Notes under the pieces: model-generated
What the model was told of the DNA's origin: nothing
Seen by the model: the letters and a program-made list of their open reading frames with translations, nothing else
Databases searched by the model: none
From: Rhizobium sp.
Lineage (GTDB): Bacteria > Pseudomonadota > Alphaproteobacteria > Rhizobiales > Rhizobiaceae
Direction of reading: 5' to 3'
Length of the DNA: 64,000 bases
NCBI GenBank assembly: GCA_027533385.1
Contig: JAPZUE010000039.1
Span: forward strand, 105,681-169,680
Shown here: positions 19,436 to 28,814 of the stretch, piece after piece
Layout: every line of letters begins with the position of its first letter
How positions within the stretch are numbered: the stretch's first letter is position 1
Program-made: the position numbers and the translations under genes

Positions 19436-20500
19436 TCAAAGGTAGTTTACAAGTGTTAACGCCTGGATCTTTGCAGTCAGGGTGTAGGATGCTTCCACCA
19501 TGGAAAGCAGAGAGTTAACGCGAGTCGAAGCTTCGTACGCATCTACTTCAATCTTAGCCGACAGGCTTGTTTCGATTATATCCACCTGAACCTTGAGCGA
19601 GGCATCCGCCTTCTCAACGCGGTTCTGGGAAAGACCAAGTTCCGAGCGGGTCGCATTGACGCCCGAGATGGCGCGACCGGTGTAATCGATGGCCTTGTTG
19701 ATCGCGACCGTCACTGCGTTGGCAGGCGCGCCGATGGTCATCAGCTCCTTGGTCACGATGGCCGAGAGCGCAAAGTAGCGGAAGCCGTCTTCATTGACGG
19801 ACGCGGATGTCTGTACCGTCTCGGATTGGGTGATCCGGCTCGTCATCGCCTGGTCCGTGGCGCTGGACCAGTTGGTGGTCCAGTCCGCTCCGGTGTACAT
19901 GGGTTCCAGCACCGAAGTGATGAAGTCTTCCATGCTCGGGACGGCGCCGCTTGCCGCGATCGTTGCGGTGTTGGCCGTGTCGGTCGGCGCAAAGCCGAAA
20001 TAGCTGGTGAAGGCAGCGTCAAACGCAGCCTTGGCCGGCGATGTATCGGTGTATTCCGTGAGCGGCTTTACATCCGTGTTGATGCCGGCGAACAGATATT
20101 CACCATTGGCCGTCTGGTTCGCCATGCTCGTCATCGTCGAGAGCGAATTGGCAACAGTCATGACGGTGGTGTTGATCGTGTCGATGTTGGATGAACCGGA
20201 GATCGTGATCAGCGCGTTGTTCATCTCTTCAGCCGCGGTCGCGATCTGCTTCAGGGCCTCCTGAGAGGCCGACAGACGTTGCGTCGCGATCGAATTGTTG
20301 CTGATCATCGAGTTCAGCCGGAGGCTTTCCCGGTTCAGATCCACGACCGTGGAGGTCTTGCTGCCGAGTTCGGCGCCGATGTCGGCATAAAAGCCGGTGC
20401 TGACTTCCTGCTGCGACTTCAGGAGCTCATTCTGCGCCTGACGAATGGTCAGTCGCATCGAAGTCTGCGTTGAAAGGTTGGATACGCTTGACGTCGACAT
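19436..20500 (-). CDS. flgL: hook-filament junction protein FlgL (HAP3)
   Basis: A 354-residue flagellin-like protein with an N-terminal helix region (LSTQTSMRLTIRQAQNELLKSQQEVSTGFYADIGAELG) and a C-terminal helix ending in ALTLVNYL. It joins hook to filament together with FlgK and is exported by the flagellar apparatus. It follows flgK by 6 bases and precedes flaF by 36. Confidence 0.93.
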   Translation of the reverse strand: MSTSSVSNLSTQTSMRLTIRQAQNELLKSQQEVSTGFYADIGAELGSKTSTVVDLNRESLRLNSMISNNSIATQRLSASQEALKQIATAAEEMNNALITISGSSNIDTINTTVMTVANSLSTMTSMANQTANGEYLFAGINTDVKPLTEYTDTSPAKAAFDAAFTSYFGFAPTDTANTATIAASGAVPSMEDFITSVLEPMYTGADWTTNWSSATDQAMTSRITQSETVQTSASVNEDGFRYFALSAIVTKELMTIGAPANAVTVAINKAIDYTGRAISGVNATRSELGLSQNRVEKADASLKVQVDIIETSLSAKIEVDAYEASTRVNSLLSMVEASYTLTAKIQALTLVNYL

Positions 20501-20506
20501 CAGGTG

Positions 20507-21961
20507 TTACCCCGCCATTTCGAGAACGGCCCTCAGCATCTCATCGACCGTCGAGACGAGCTTGGCTGCAGCCTTGTAGGACTGCTCTACATCGAGCAGT
20601 AGCGAGAGTTCTTCATCGAGGCTGACCGCCGTCTTGGAAGAATAGGTCTGGAAGGTGCGCTCGTAGAGCGCCTGCTTGTTTTCGTTGGCGGTCGTCGCAT
20701 TCGATCGCAGCTCTTCAAGCCAGCCGATCGAGTTGCTCGCGAAGTCCAGGACGCTCGCATCCGTCTTCAGATCCGCATCCGCAGAGAAGCTGCGACTCGC
20801 CGCGAGCTCATCGACATAGTTGTTGATCAGGTCGGTGAAACCGGATGAACTGGTGGAATTCTGTATATAGGCGGCGCCATTGATACCGCCGTCGCGGATG
20901 AGCATGGGATCACCGCCGGCATCCGAGCGGACAGCCGGGTTGACCTGGATCAGCGCTGCGAGACCCGGCTCTACGGTTCCGGTCGTCGGGATCGTGCCGG
21001 TCGGCCATGTGAAGAGGCCCGGCAGTTCGTTACCGCCACCGGTATCGACTTCCTGGAAGGCTTCGATCAGACCACGGGCGATTTCATCGAGCTGGGTCTG
21101 GAACGTCGGGGCAATCACGTCGCGGATCTGCACCAGCGAAGCGAGCGAACCCTGACCATCGGTATTGCCGCCGACGCCTGCCCTTACAGGGGTTCCGTCG
21201 ATGTAGATGGCATTGCCGCTGACGGTCGAATCATAGGTATAGGTGCGAACGAAGCTGACTTCGCGCGGATCCGTCTCGAACAGAGTGGTGCCATCATAGG
21301 TGTAGAGCACCATGTCGCTGTTGTCGCGCATGTTGACCGACACTCCAACGATCTTGGAAATGTCCTTCAGCAGCGTGTCGCGTCGGTCGAGATAGTCGTC
21401 GGCAGAGCCACCTGTGGCGGTCTGGCGGACGATCGTGTCGTTGACGATCTTGAACTCGGCGAGCAGCTTGTTGAGCGACTGTACCTGCTCGAACATCTGG
21501 GAGTCGGCGTCTTCGCGGACTTCCTGGGTCGTTGCAGTCGTATTGTTGAGCGAGTTGACGACGTCGATTGCGTCCGTAACAACCGTTGAGGCAAGCGCAT
21601 ATTCGCCGGGCGCTGCAGCGAAGGACTGCAGGCTGCTCTGAAGGTTTGCGAGATAGGCGGAGGGCGACAGTTCGTAGTCGTTGCCACCAAGGGCATCGGA
21701 GAGCGTGGTCAGTCCGTCGAGCAAAGTCTCCTGGGCGCTTTGCTGCGCTGTCGAGGATGCCATCTGTCGCAGCAGTGCCATCTGCTGCGACCGCTCGTTC
21801 TGCACCATCGAGGCGCCGTAGACGGTCTGCGTGACCACCGCGTCACGGCGAACGTAGTTCTCGTTGCCGGTGTTGGCGATGTTCGTCGAGATTACGGACG
21901 TCTGCTGCGACGTGTTCCGGAATATCGAGTTGGCCGTGTTGAGCGACGATGCAAGCGACAT
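20507..21961 (-). CDS. flgK: hook-filament junction protein FlgK (HAP1)
   Basis: A 484-residue protein with the rod/hook-type N-terminus (ASSLNTANSIFRNTSQQTSVISTNIANTGNENYVRRD) and the C-terminal FlgK signature with VSLDEELSLLLDVEQSYKAAAKLVSTVDEML. It forms the first junction zone above the hook. It starts 21 bases after the flgE stop and is probably co-transcribed with it. Confidence 0.94.
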   Translation of the reverse strand: MSLASSLNTANSIFRNTSQQTSVISTNIANTGNENYVRRDAVVTQTVYGASMVQNERSQQMALLRQMASSTAQQSAQETLLDGLTTLSDALGGNDYELSPSAYLANLQSSLQSFAAAPGEYALASTVVTDAIDVVNSLNNTTATTQEVREDADSQMFEQVQSLNKLLAEFKIVNDTIVRQTATGGSADDYLDRRDTLLKDISKIVGVSVNMRDNSDMVLYTYDGTTLFETDPREVSFVRTYTYDSTVSGNAIYIDGTPVRAGVGGNTDGQGSLASLVQIRDVIAPTFQTQLDEIARGLIEAFQEVDTGGGNELPGLFTWPTGTIPTTGTVEPGLAALIQVNPAVRSDAGGDPMLIRDGGINGAAYIQNSTSSSGFTDLINNYVDELAASRSFSADADLKTDASVLDFASNSIGWLEELRSNATTANENKQALYERTFQTYSSKTAVSLDEELSLLLDVEQSYKAAAKLVSTVDEMLRAVLEMAG

Positions 21962-21982
21962 AGGACTAACCTACTCTTTCGA

Positions 21983-23215
21983 TTATCTCTTCAGGTTGAC
22001 CAGGACTTCCATCAGTTCGGAGCCGGTCTGGAATACCTTCGAGTTTGCAGTGTAGTTGCGCTGGGATTCGATCATGGCGGTGAGTTCCTCGGCGACGTCC
22101 ACGTTGGAGTCTTCGAGAGCGCCGGACAGAATCGTGCCGAAGCCGCTGGAGCCGGCATAGCCAAGGATGACGACACCGGAATCGTTCGACTGGGTGTACA
22201 TGTTGCCGGCCACGGGGTTGAGGTTGTCCGGGCTCTGGACGCTGGCGAGCGCAACGCGGAATTTCGGCACAAGATCGCCGTTCTCGTAGGCGATTGAGAC
22301 GACACCCTTGTCGTCGATCTCGTAACCCTTGACCTTGGAGGCAGCGTTTCCGTCAACCTCGCCCTCTTCGACGGAGAATGACGACGCGAGCTGCGTGGTG
22401 TTACCGATGTTTAGCGTGATACCGGTCGGTCCAGCCGGATCGCCGACTTCCGCACCCGCTACGGTGTAGGGGTCGATGGTGAGCTCAGGCGGATTCGGAT
22501 TGACGAGATTGCCGTCAGCATCGAAATCGAGGACGACAGGAGCCACGACCTGCGTACCACCGTCTGCTTCGACAGCAGAAACCTGCCACTGGTTATCGGT
22601 CAGCTTTTCGTAGGTGAACGTGATCAGACGGCTGGTTCCCTGGCTGTCATAGACCTTCAAGGACGTCGTCTTGATATCTGCGGCAACGCCAGGCTGTGCC
22701 GCGTTAGGCAGATTGACGTTCAGGGTGCCCGTCATCGAGCGAACGGCCGAAATGCCGGAACCCGAAAGGTCAACCGGCTCAAGGCCGTCGAAGCCGTTTA
22801 CCACGATCGTCGGATCGGCGTTCGAATCGTATTCGTACCCCTGCAGCGTATAGCCTGCGGTGTTCTTCAGCGTTCCGTCATCCTGCAAAACGAATGAACC
22901 TGCGCGGGTAAGATACGGGGTTCCGTCATCACCTTTGACGATGAAGAAGCCGTCGCCATTGATCGCCAGGTCGGTTTCCGAAGTCGTGTAGCTGAAGGTA
23001 CCCTGGCTGGAGATCGAATAACGCACGTCGGTCTCGACACCACCGGAGTTGTAGGCGCCATTGCTGGTCGGCAAAATCATGGATGAAAACTGCACAGAGG
23101 CCTTCTTGTAGCCGACGGTGCTGGAATTGGCGATGTTGTCCGCGACGGTGCTCAGTCGGTTCGACTGGGCGTTCATGCCGGAGACACCCGTTCGCATGGT
23201 TCCGTAAAGGCTCAT
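21983..23215 (-). CDS. flgE: flagellar hook protein FlgE
   Basis: A 410-residue hook subunit with the N-terminal SLYGTMRTGVSGMNAQSNRLSTVADNIANSSTVGYKK, a central D1/D2 region and the C-terminal EELTAMIESQRNYTANSKVFQTGSELMEVLVNLKR. It is first in the flgE-flgK-flgL-flaF-flbT-flgD run. A 143-base gap upstream holds the rem terminator and probably its own promoter, with a CACGCAAGG element about 50 bases before the start. Confidence 0.95.
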   Translation of the reverse strand: MSLYGTMRTGVSGMNAQSNRLSTVADNIANSSTVGYKKASVQFSSMILPTSNGAYNSGGVETDVRYSISSQGTFSYTTSETDLAINGDGFFIVKGDDGTPYLTRAGSFVLQDDGTLKNTAGYTLQGYEYDSNADPTIVVNGFDGLEPVDLSGSGISAVRSMTGTLNVNLPNAAQPGVAADIKTTSLKVYDSQGTSRLITFTYEKLTDNQWQVSAVEADGGTQVVAPVVLDFDADGNLVNPNPPELTIDPYTVAGAEVGDPAGPTGITLNIGNTTQLASSFSVEEGEVDGNAASKVKGYEIDDKGVVSIAYENGDLVPKFRVALASVQSPDNLNPVAGNMYTQSNDSGVVILGYAGSSGFGTILSGALEDSNVDVAEELTAMIESQRNYTANSKVFQTGSELMEVLVNLKR

Positions 23216-23325
23216 GTCAAAATCCTCGTTTTGTAGTCAATTTGGAGAGTATGAGGTGGGCCTTGCGTGAAGCTGTCTGGCTTACTGGCCCTGGTGTTTT
23301 TTCATCTCAGAACGAGGAAAAAACG

Positions 23326-23347
23326 ACGGCCGCACAAGGGCGGCCGT
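23326..23347 (-). terminator. rho-independent terminator of rem
   Basis: An 8-base GC-rich stem (23326-23333 with 23340-23347) and 6-base loop, 12 bases after the rem stop. On the minus strand it is followed, two bases later, by a run of six T. It separates rem from flgE. Confidence 0.85.
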
Positions 23348-23358
23348 GGGAATTGAAA

Positions 23359-24030
23359 TCAGCTCCAGTCGATGCAGTAGCCGAGGAAGCGTTTGGAATC
23401 GACCGGGTCGAAACCGAGCTTCTTGCGAAGCTTCTTGCGCAGCTTCGAAATGTGGCTTTCGACGACATTCTCTTCGACTTCCTCGTCGAAGATGCCGTAA
23501 ATCGCGTTGAAGATCTGGGTCTTCGAAACGCGCCGGCCGCGGTTGGCGACCAAGTATTCGAGGATGCGGCGCTCGCGGCGCGGCAGGGGGAATACGTCTC
23601 CGGCAATCTCCGGATCGCGGCCGTCGGAAAACACCTTGATCGGGCCGATCTCGGTAAAGTTGGTGATAGCCCGCAGGCGCCGGCGGATCGCTGCGGCACG
23701 CGCCAGGATCTCCCGGGGATGAACGGGCTTGCGCACGACATCGTCGACGCCGCAATCGAAGAGTGCTAGGGTCGCTTCCAGGGAAGGTTGGTCGCTGACT
23801 GCGATCACCGGGGCCTGGGTTCTGTCGCGTATTGCCCGCGGCAATTCGAGGGTTGCTTCGCCCTGACCGAGGAGGAATGCCTCGACCGCTGCGATGTCGG
23901 AATCGGCCGCTGTGTTGACCCATTCCCCGAACTCTCTGGGGTCAAACCCCGTCGAGGGAATCCCCTCTCGACCAAAGAGTGATGTGTATCCGTCCTTAAC
24001 GAGCTCGCGCTCATCAACCACTACGATCAT
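23359..24030 (-). CDS. rem: OmpR-family motility regulator Rem with atypical receiver
   Basis: A protein of 223 residues. The N-terminal receiver-like domain (1-115) keeps the early acidic pair (VVVDE) and the Lys (VVRKP), but has Glu50 where the phospho-accepting Asp should be. The C-terminal winged helix (about 125-223) is of OmpR type: [26 protein letters not shown] and [17 protein letters not shown]. In S. meliloti Rem is induced by VisNR and activates later flagellar genes. Phosphorylation is probably not its control. Its 280-base upstream gap contains repeated GTTAA and CGCAAG elements. Confidence 0.92.
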   Translation of the reverse strand: MIVVVDERELVKDGYTSLFGREGIPSTGFDPREFGEWVNTAADSDIAAVEAFLLGQGEATLELPRAIRDRTQAPVIAVSDQPSLEATLALFDCGVDDVVRKPVHPREILARAAAIRRRLRAITNFTEIGPIKVFSDGRDPEIAGDVFPLPRRERRILEYLVANRGRRVSKTQIFNAIYGIFDEEVEENVVESHISKLRKKLRKKLGFDPVDSKRFLGYCIDWS

Positions 24031-24310
24031 TCGTCCGCCTCCGAATCAGTGTGGTGTTTCGATGCACAATGCGTACGAATCGGGGGATTCACGAACAACT
24101 AGGAAAACTTAACCATAGTAATTAACGATTGATTAACCATTTGGTGCCGATTTGAACCATATATAGTGGGTCAAGGAATTATGTGGCACAATTTTCTGGT
24201 GGAAAAGTTAACGCAAGTTTCGCGCAAGGTCTTGCTCAGGACCGATCTATCGCAGTCTCGCCACAATTCGCAAATCGGCACAATCGTGGCTGTCAAACAA
24301 CCCAAGGGTG
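24031..24310. promoter_or_regulatory. rem upstream region with spaced direct repeats
   Basis: This 280-base AT-rich gap holds no gene. On the minus strand GTTAA occurs three times, spaced 11 then 13 bases apart (plus-strand TTAAC at 24109, 24122 and 24133). On the plus strand CGCAAG occurs twice, 11 bases apart (24212 and 24223), inside GTTAACGCAAGTTTCGCGCA. Spacings of about one helical turn suit OmpR-type dimers, so Rem autoregulation is one explanation; VisNR or MucR sites are others. No promoter hexamers are assigned. Confidence 0.45.
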
Positions 24311-24892
24311 TTATTCACCGCAAAATTGTCGCGCATTAGGCGTCCAGTTTCCATAGCCGGTCGCGACCAAATTGGCGATCACGCGGCACACATAACGCTT
24401 CTGCGCAGGGTCGTTGTTAGGCCCCGCATGGTATCTTGCGACAGCCATCGTCCAGGTTTCGTGACGGCTATGCAGATCGCTGAGGAAGCGTGCCGCATAT
24501 TCGACGTTTCGCCTGGGGTCGAACATCGCCTCCACAGAGCTGAAATGCTCGCCGTGAAAGTGCTGATTGATCTGCATGCAGCCGACATCAATCAGCACGG
24601 CCCCACCCTCTCTTGCCCGCTGAAAGGCCTCCAGCGCCTCATCAAGATCGTCGAAATAGTGGGCCTTTCCCTCAACGTTCATTGCATAGGGCGCGAGGCT
24701 TCCCTTACGGCCAGTCTCAGTCAGGCCAACCGAATAGAGAATGCCCTCGGGAACGCCATATTTGGCGGCAGCAGCGCTGATTGCGCCCTCACAGGCGCCC
24801 AGGCTGGCCTGTGCCTCAGACGTAAAGCTGATCAGGGCGAGCGCTGCGATTGCCGGAAGCAGGAAGCTCTGTCGTTTGCACCATGCGTTCAT
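24311..24892 (-). CDS. lytic transglycosylase of the flagellar island
   Basis: A 193-residue secreted SLT-family enzyme. The signal peptide (MNAWCKRQSFLLPAIAALALI..., cleavage near 'AQA-S') precedes the transglycosylase domain with the catalytic Glu in GLTETGR, then DVGCMQINQHFH and VEYAARFLSDL. It cleaves peptidoglycan glycan strands, presumably where the rod crosses the wall, replacing the muramidase half absent from FlgJ. Its start lies 77 bases inside the 3' end of motD, with a GAGGACGGCGG ribosome site, so the two are likely co-expressed. Confidence 0.88.
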   Translation of the reverse strand: MNAWCKRQSFLLPAIAALALISFTSEAQASLGACEGAISAAAAKYGVPEGILYSVGLTETGRKGSLAPYAMNVEGKAHYFDDLDEALEAFQRAREGGAVLIDVGCMQINQHFHGEHFSSVEAMFDPRRNVEYAARFLSDLHSRHETWTMAVARYHAGPNNDPAQKRYVCRVIANLVATGYGNWTPNARQFCGE

Positions 24893-26144
24893 CCGCCGTC
24901 CTCACCGTATTGCCAGAGGCCTCACCACGCTGTTGCTGACGTTCGCTGCCTCCCTGATTTCCGGACTGGAATGCCTGCTGACCAGCCTGCTGGCTGGATT
25001 GCTGGTTCTGGGAGCTATTCTGTCCGGAATCTGCGCTCCGATCGGCGGGGGCCAGCTGCATGTTCACCTGGACCTGATCGACCACCAGCCCTTGTGCCCG
25101 CAGAGCCTTCAGAATGTCGCTCTGGTCATTGGAGAGCTGGCGATAGGCCGCCGGATTGTCGACCGTCAGCTGGACACTGAGCTCTTCACCTGAAAGCCTG
25201 AGCGTGGCCGTGACACTGCCGAGCTCGATCGGTGTCATCTGCAGCTTCAGTGTATGGACAACCTTGCCCTGGCTGGATTGGGCTGCGGCATTGGCAAGCT
25301 CAGATCCTGGCGACATGGCAGAGAGCCAGTCATTGTCGCCCAACATCGCGGCGGTAATGGATGCAGAATTGGACGTCGAGACGGGTGCAATATAGCGACG
25401 GCTGTCGACCACCGTGACCGTTTCAACGGCCTTCTGCTCGGACTGCTCTGAACCCGGTGTCGCCTCACCACGCAGGAGAAGCGGTTGCCCCTTGCCGTCG
25501 GCCCTGATGAAACGGAAATCGCGATCACCCTCGGACTGACCGTCATCGGACGTCGACGTGTCCGCCGCGTCCTCGCCGATTGTGGTGGCAGAAAGCCCGA
25601 TCACGAGTTTCTGCTCATCCTTGGCATTCTTGTCGCCCTTGATGACTTCCGCATTCTTTTCCTTCGGCTCGGTCTGAGCGCCGGCAAGAAGCTGCAGCAC
25701 ATCGGCAAGATCAGGGATCTTTCCATCGGCGGGAAGCTCCGCAGTCGGAGCCTCTTCAGAGGTCGCATCTGTCGGGAGTGCGCTTCCCTCATTCGTTTCC
25801 TTACGGTCCCTTATCGCCGCCAGTGCCTTTGCCAATTGGGCCTTGGTCTCCGGATCAAGGCCTTCGATCTCGACCTGCGGCTCCTTCCCGTCGGGCGTTG
25901 CGCCCTTGGCCTTCGATTGTGCCTTGGCCAATTCCCGCATCAGGTCTCCAGTGGAGATATCATCCGGAAGAGCTTCGTCGCCGGCGCGCTCCTGTCTGGA
26001 CGCTCCGGACTCTCGCTCACCCGACTTCGACAGCACATTCGAGAAGCTGCCGGAATCGTCTGGCTTGTCCATACGGCCAGATCCAGGCGGCGACGCCGGG
26101 CCGTCGGACACGGGAAATCTGGGGGCTGAGAGTGCGTCCATCAT
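24816..26144 (-). CDS. motD: hook-length control protein MotD/FliK
   Basis: A 442-residue soluble export substrate. The long polar, low-complexity N-terminal two-thirds is followed by a conserved FliK C-terminal domain (about residues 330-400: LKLQMTPIELGSVTATLRLSGEELSVQLTVDNPAAYRQLSNDQSDILKALRAQGL), then a Gln/Ser-rich tail. MotD is the rhizobial FliK. The start is placed at ATG 26144, two bases after the motC TAA; the frame is open further upstream but lies inside motC. The 3' end overlaps the transglycosylase gene by 77 bases. Confidence 0.9.
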   Translation of the reverse strand: MMDALSAPRFPVSDGPASPPGSGRMDKPDDSGSFSNVLSKSGERESGASRQERAGDEALPDDISTGDLMRELAKAQSKAKGATPDGKEPQVEIEGLDPETKAQLAKALAAIRDRKETNEGSALPTDATSEEAPTAELPADGKIPDLADVLQLLAGAQTEPKEKNAEVIKGDKNAKDEQKLVIGLSATTIGEDAADTSTSDDGQSEGDRDFRFIRADGKGQPLLLRGEATPGSEQSEQKAVETVTVVDSRRYIAPVSTSNSASITAAMLGDNDWLSAMSPGSELANAAAQSSQGKVVHTLKLQMTPIELGSVTATLRLSGEELSVQLTVDNPAAYRQLSNDQSDILKALRAQGLVVDQVQVNMQLAPADRSADSGQNSSQNQQSSQQAGQQAFQSGNQGGSERQQQRGEASGNTVRTADERMVQTTELPASGNRSARPDQLYV

Positions 26145-26145
26145 C

Positions 26146-27489
26146 TTACGGGCCTTCTTTGCTGAGAAGATCGTCAATTGCATCGAGCTTCGAACGGCCG
26201 GACTCCACGAAACTCCGCAGCTCCGGGTCGATTTCGGCTTGCTGAGCGGCAGGGGCTGCGGCATCGGCATCGGCAGACGCCGGCTGCACGTCAGCATCAG
26301 GAGCCGCAACAGGCTCGGTCGCTGCCGCCGGCTGGGCGAACGGATCCTGAAGATCCGGATCGATCGCTGCGGGCGCAGCCGATGCGCTGTCATCCGAGGC
26401 TTCTGCGGGTGGCATCTGGGTGGCTGGGACCGGCTCCGGCTTGCGCAGCACTTCCTTGGCAACGGTTTCGGCTGCCCGCCGCAGGGCGCGGTCGCGAGGC
26501 GACAGGGCTTCCTCCGGCACCTGCATGAGGGTCGCCATGGCATCATCGACGTTTTCGGTCGGTACCTTGACCAGGCTGCCGTAAAGTTTGGCCAGCGCGT
26601 CGGCGCCTTCTTCGGTTCCGGACAGCAGCTTCGCCTGCTCAGCCGCCATGGTTGCCAGGGGTTTGCGGCCTGCAATCGCCGCTTCGCGGGCAATACGAAG
26701 ATAGACCTCGCGGCGCCTGTCGGTGTCCATGTAGCCCAGGGTCGCCTCGATATCGTCAGGTTTCAGCACATCATAGTGCTCGACGACGAACCGGACGAAC
26801 AGATCGGCGAACTGGCTGGCATAGGGCGAATAGAGAAACCGTCGTGCGTAGCCGTTGGCGTAGAGCGACGCCTTTTCAACATTCTTGGCATCAACCGCGA
26901 CAGCAAGTGAACGGCGCAGGGCCGCCTCTTCAACGATCGTGCCTGGCGCCGTCAGGCGCGCCCAATCATAAAACTTGAGCGCGGCGACCGGATCCGTGGT
27001 GAGCGTGACGTTGCCCGCGACCAGCGCGAGGTAGGGACCAATCTTCTCGTTCTTGTATTCGGTTGCGACATCGCCGAGGGTTTTGGCAATCAGTGTACCC
27101 TTGCCGCTCAGATATTTGCGTAAGGCATCACTGACACGATTGTCAAAGTTACCGTCAATGTCGCGCGCGACCAGAAACTCCAGGGTCGCGGGGTTGCCAC
27201 CGCTCATCGCATAGATGAGCGCCGCATCAACATTTCTCGGATCCTGAAAGACCTTGGGGTCTGCCGTACGCAACCGCTCATCGATCGTGCCAAGCATGAA
27301 ACGTTGCATCTCAGCTGCCGAATGATCGCCGCGGACGACTGTATCCTGAACGAATTGCAGCGAGCGCAACATGCGATAAGGTTCGAGCGTTTCATCCACC
27401 GATTGCGCATGGCCAAACGATCCGACCGAAAACACGATCAGACCGGACAGCAGCATTCGGAGGGTCAAACGCCGGATGACCATGATCAC
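26146..27489 (-). CDS. motC: periplasmic motor protein MotC
   Basis: A 447-residue protein with a signal peptide (MLLSGLIVFSVGSFGHAQS, about residues 12-30), a helical repeat-rich body, and an Ala/Pro/Glu-rich C-terminal tail (about 350-430). In S. meliloti MotC is a periplasmic protein that interacts with MotB and affects motor speed; MotE (36686-37222) is its dedicated chaperone. The start overlaps the motB stop by 4 bases. Confidence 0.9.
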   Translation of the reverse strand: MIMVIRRLTLRMLLSGLIVFSVGSFGHAQSVDETLEPYRMLRSLQFVQDTVVRGDHSAAEMQRFMLGTIDERLRTADPKVFQDPRNVDAALIYAMSGGNPATLEFLVARDIDGNFDNRVSDALRKYLSGKGTLIAKTLGDVATEYKNEKIGPYLALVAGNVTLTTDPVAALKFYDWARLTAPGTIVEEAALRRSLAVAVDAKNVEKASLYANGYARRFLYSPYASQFADLFVRFVVEHYDVLKPDDIEATLGYMDTDRRREVYLRIAREAAIAGRKPLATMAAEQAKLLSGTEEGADALAKLYGSLVKVPTENVDDAMATLMQVPEEALSPRDRALRRAAETVAKEVLRKPEPVPATQMPPAEASDDSASAAPAAIDPDLQDPFAQPAAATEPVAAPDADVQPASADADAAAPAAQQAEIDPELRSFVESGRSKLDAIDDLLSKEGP

Positions 27490-28814
27490 CCCTGCTCCGC
27501 TTCGATGAGGATCTCGATGCGGCGGTTGGCATCAGCCAGCGGATCTTCGGGCACCTGAAGGCGCCGATCGGCGAAGCCGGAAACCTGTTCGATGCGGTCT
27601 TCGCTCAGGCCCCCACGAACGAGCATGTAATAGGCACTGTGGGCGCGGGCCATGGACAGGCGCCAGTTGTCGTTTTCGGTCCCCCGGAACTGGCGACCAT
27701 CGGTATGGCCGCGGATAACGATCCGTCCTGGCTTTTCCTGTAGGATCTGGCCTAGCTTCTCCATAGCCAGCACCAGTTCGCGGCGGGGCACTGCCGAGCC
27801 GACATTGAACATGGCGGCATCGGACTGGTCGCTGATCGTGACCAGAAGACCGCCCTCTGCCGGCGTGACCAGCAGGCCTTCGGCGAGTTTGCCCGCCGCA
27901 CCCCCGATCGCATTCTCGATCTCAGCCTTGAGCTGGTCTGCGGCTGCCAGTTGAGCCTGCAGCGCGGCATCGGACGTTTCCGGCGTTGCGGCCAGCTGTT
28001 CTTCCGGCTTCACGGGAACGCCGGTTTCAGTCTGCTCGGTCTCACCGTTTTCGGGCTTGTCCGTGGTCATCGCCTCGCTCGGCGTTGCGGGCGTCTCAGG
28101 CCTCTGCCCCGGCACAACGAGTGCGATCTGCTGTTCCGGCTCGGTTGCCGGTTCGGCGGGTTCGGTCGCTGGCGGTTCGGCGGTCTGGGCCTGCTCGGCT
28201 GGCGTCTGCGCATCGGTCGGCTCGCCCGGCGGACCATTCGCGGTTTGAACCTGTTGCGTCCAGAAATCGGGATCGAAGGGATCGCGATAGGCCTCGCCGC
28301 CCTGGGCGCCGGTCGACGGACCGGAATCCGCCGCCCCACCTTCGCCCTTGGCGCTCACGTTTGCCTGCTGACCGACTTCCTGTGCGATCTCGGCCAGAAC
28401 CGAGTACGGGTTTTCGAAGAAATCCGCTTCGGAATAATTGGCCTGGTCGCCCGAAGATGCCGTCTGGTCATCACCGGTGGCAGCCGCGGAACCGACCTTG
28501 TCCTGGTCTTCGTCGACCTGGGATCGCTCCTTCTTCTCTTCGCCTTCGCTGGTTTCAACCGGCTTTTCGAGGCCCTTCTCGGTGGGCTTCTCGTCGGAAA
28601 GCTGGATCGGATTGAAATAGCTGGCAACCGAAGCCTTGGTCTCCTCGTTGGCGGCATTGACCAGCCACATGACGAGGAAGAAGGCCATCATCGCGGTCAT
28701 GAAGTCGGCAAACGCAATCTTCCAGGCGCCACCATGGGCGCCATCGTGGTCGCCCTTGCGACGCTTGACGATGATGATCTGGCTCTTGCCGTGGTGGTGA
28801 TTTTCGTCGCTCAT
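27486..28814 (-). CDS. motB: flagellar stator protein MotB
   Basis: A 442-residue protein. The single membrane helix (AFADFMTAMMAFFLVMWLV) carries the proton-accepting Asp37. A long acidic/Gln-rich periplasmic linker (about 60-270) follows, then an OmpA-type peptidoglycan-binding domain (about 300-440, with IVIRGHTDGRQF and LSMARAHSAYYMLV). It is longer than enterobacterial MotB because of the linker, a rhizobial feature. MotA is encoded separately at 43796. The gene overlaps the FliH-like gene by 4 bases and motC by 4. Confidence 0.95.
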   Translation of the reverse strand: MSDENHHHGKSQIIIVKRRKGDHDGAHGGAWKIAFADFMTAMMAFFLVMWLVNAANEETKASVASYFNPIQLSDEKPTEKGLEKPVETSEGEEKKERSQVDEDQDKVGSAAATGDDQTASSGDQANYSEADFFENPYSVLAEIAQEVGQQANVSAKGEGGAADSGPSTGAQGGEAYRDPFDPDFWTQQVQTANGPPGEPTDAQTPAEQAQTAEPPATEPAEPATEPEQQIALVVPGQRPETPATPSEAMTTDKPENGETEQTETGVPVKPEEQLAATPETSDAALQAQLAAADQLKAEIENAIGGAAGKLAEGLLVTPAEGGLLVTISDQSDAAMFNVGSAVPRRELVLAMEKLGQILQEKPGRIVIRGHTDGRQFRGTENDNWRLSMARAHSAYYMLVRGGLSEDRIEQVSGFADRRLQVPEDPLADANRRIEILIEAEQG

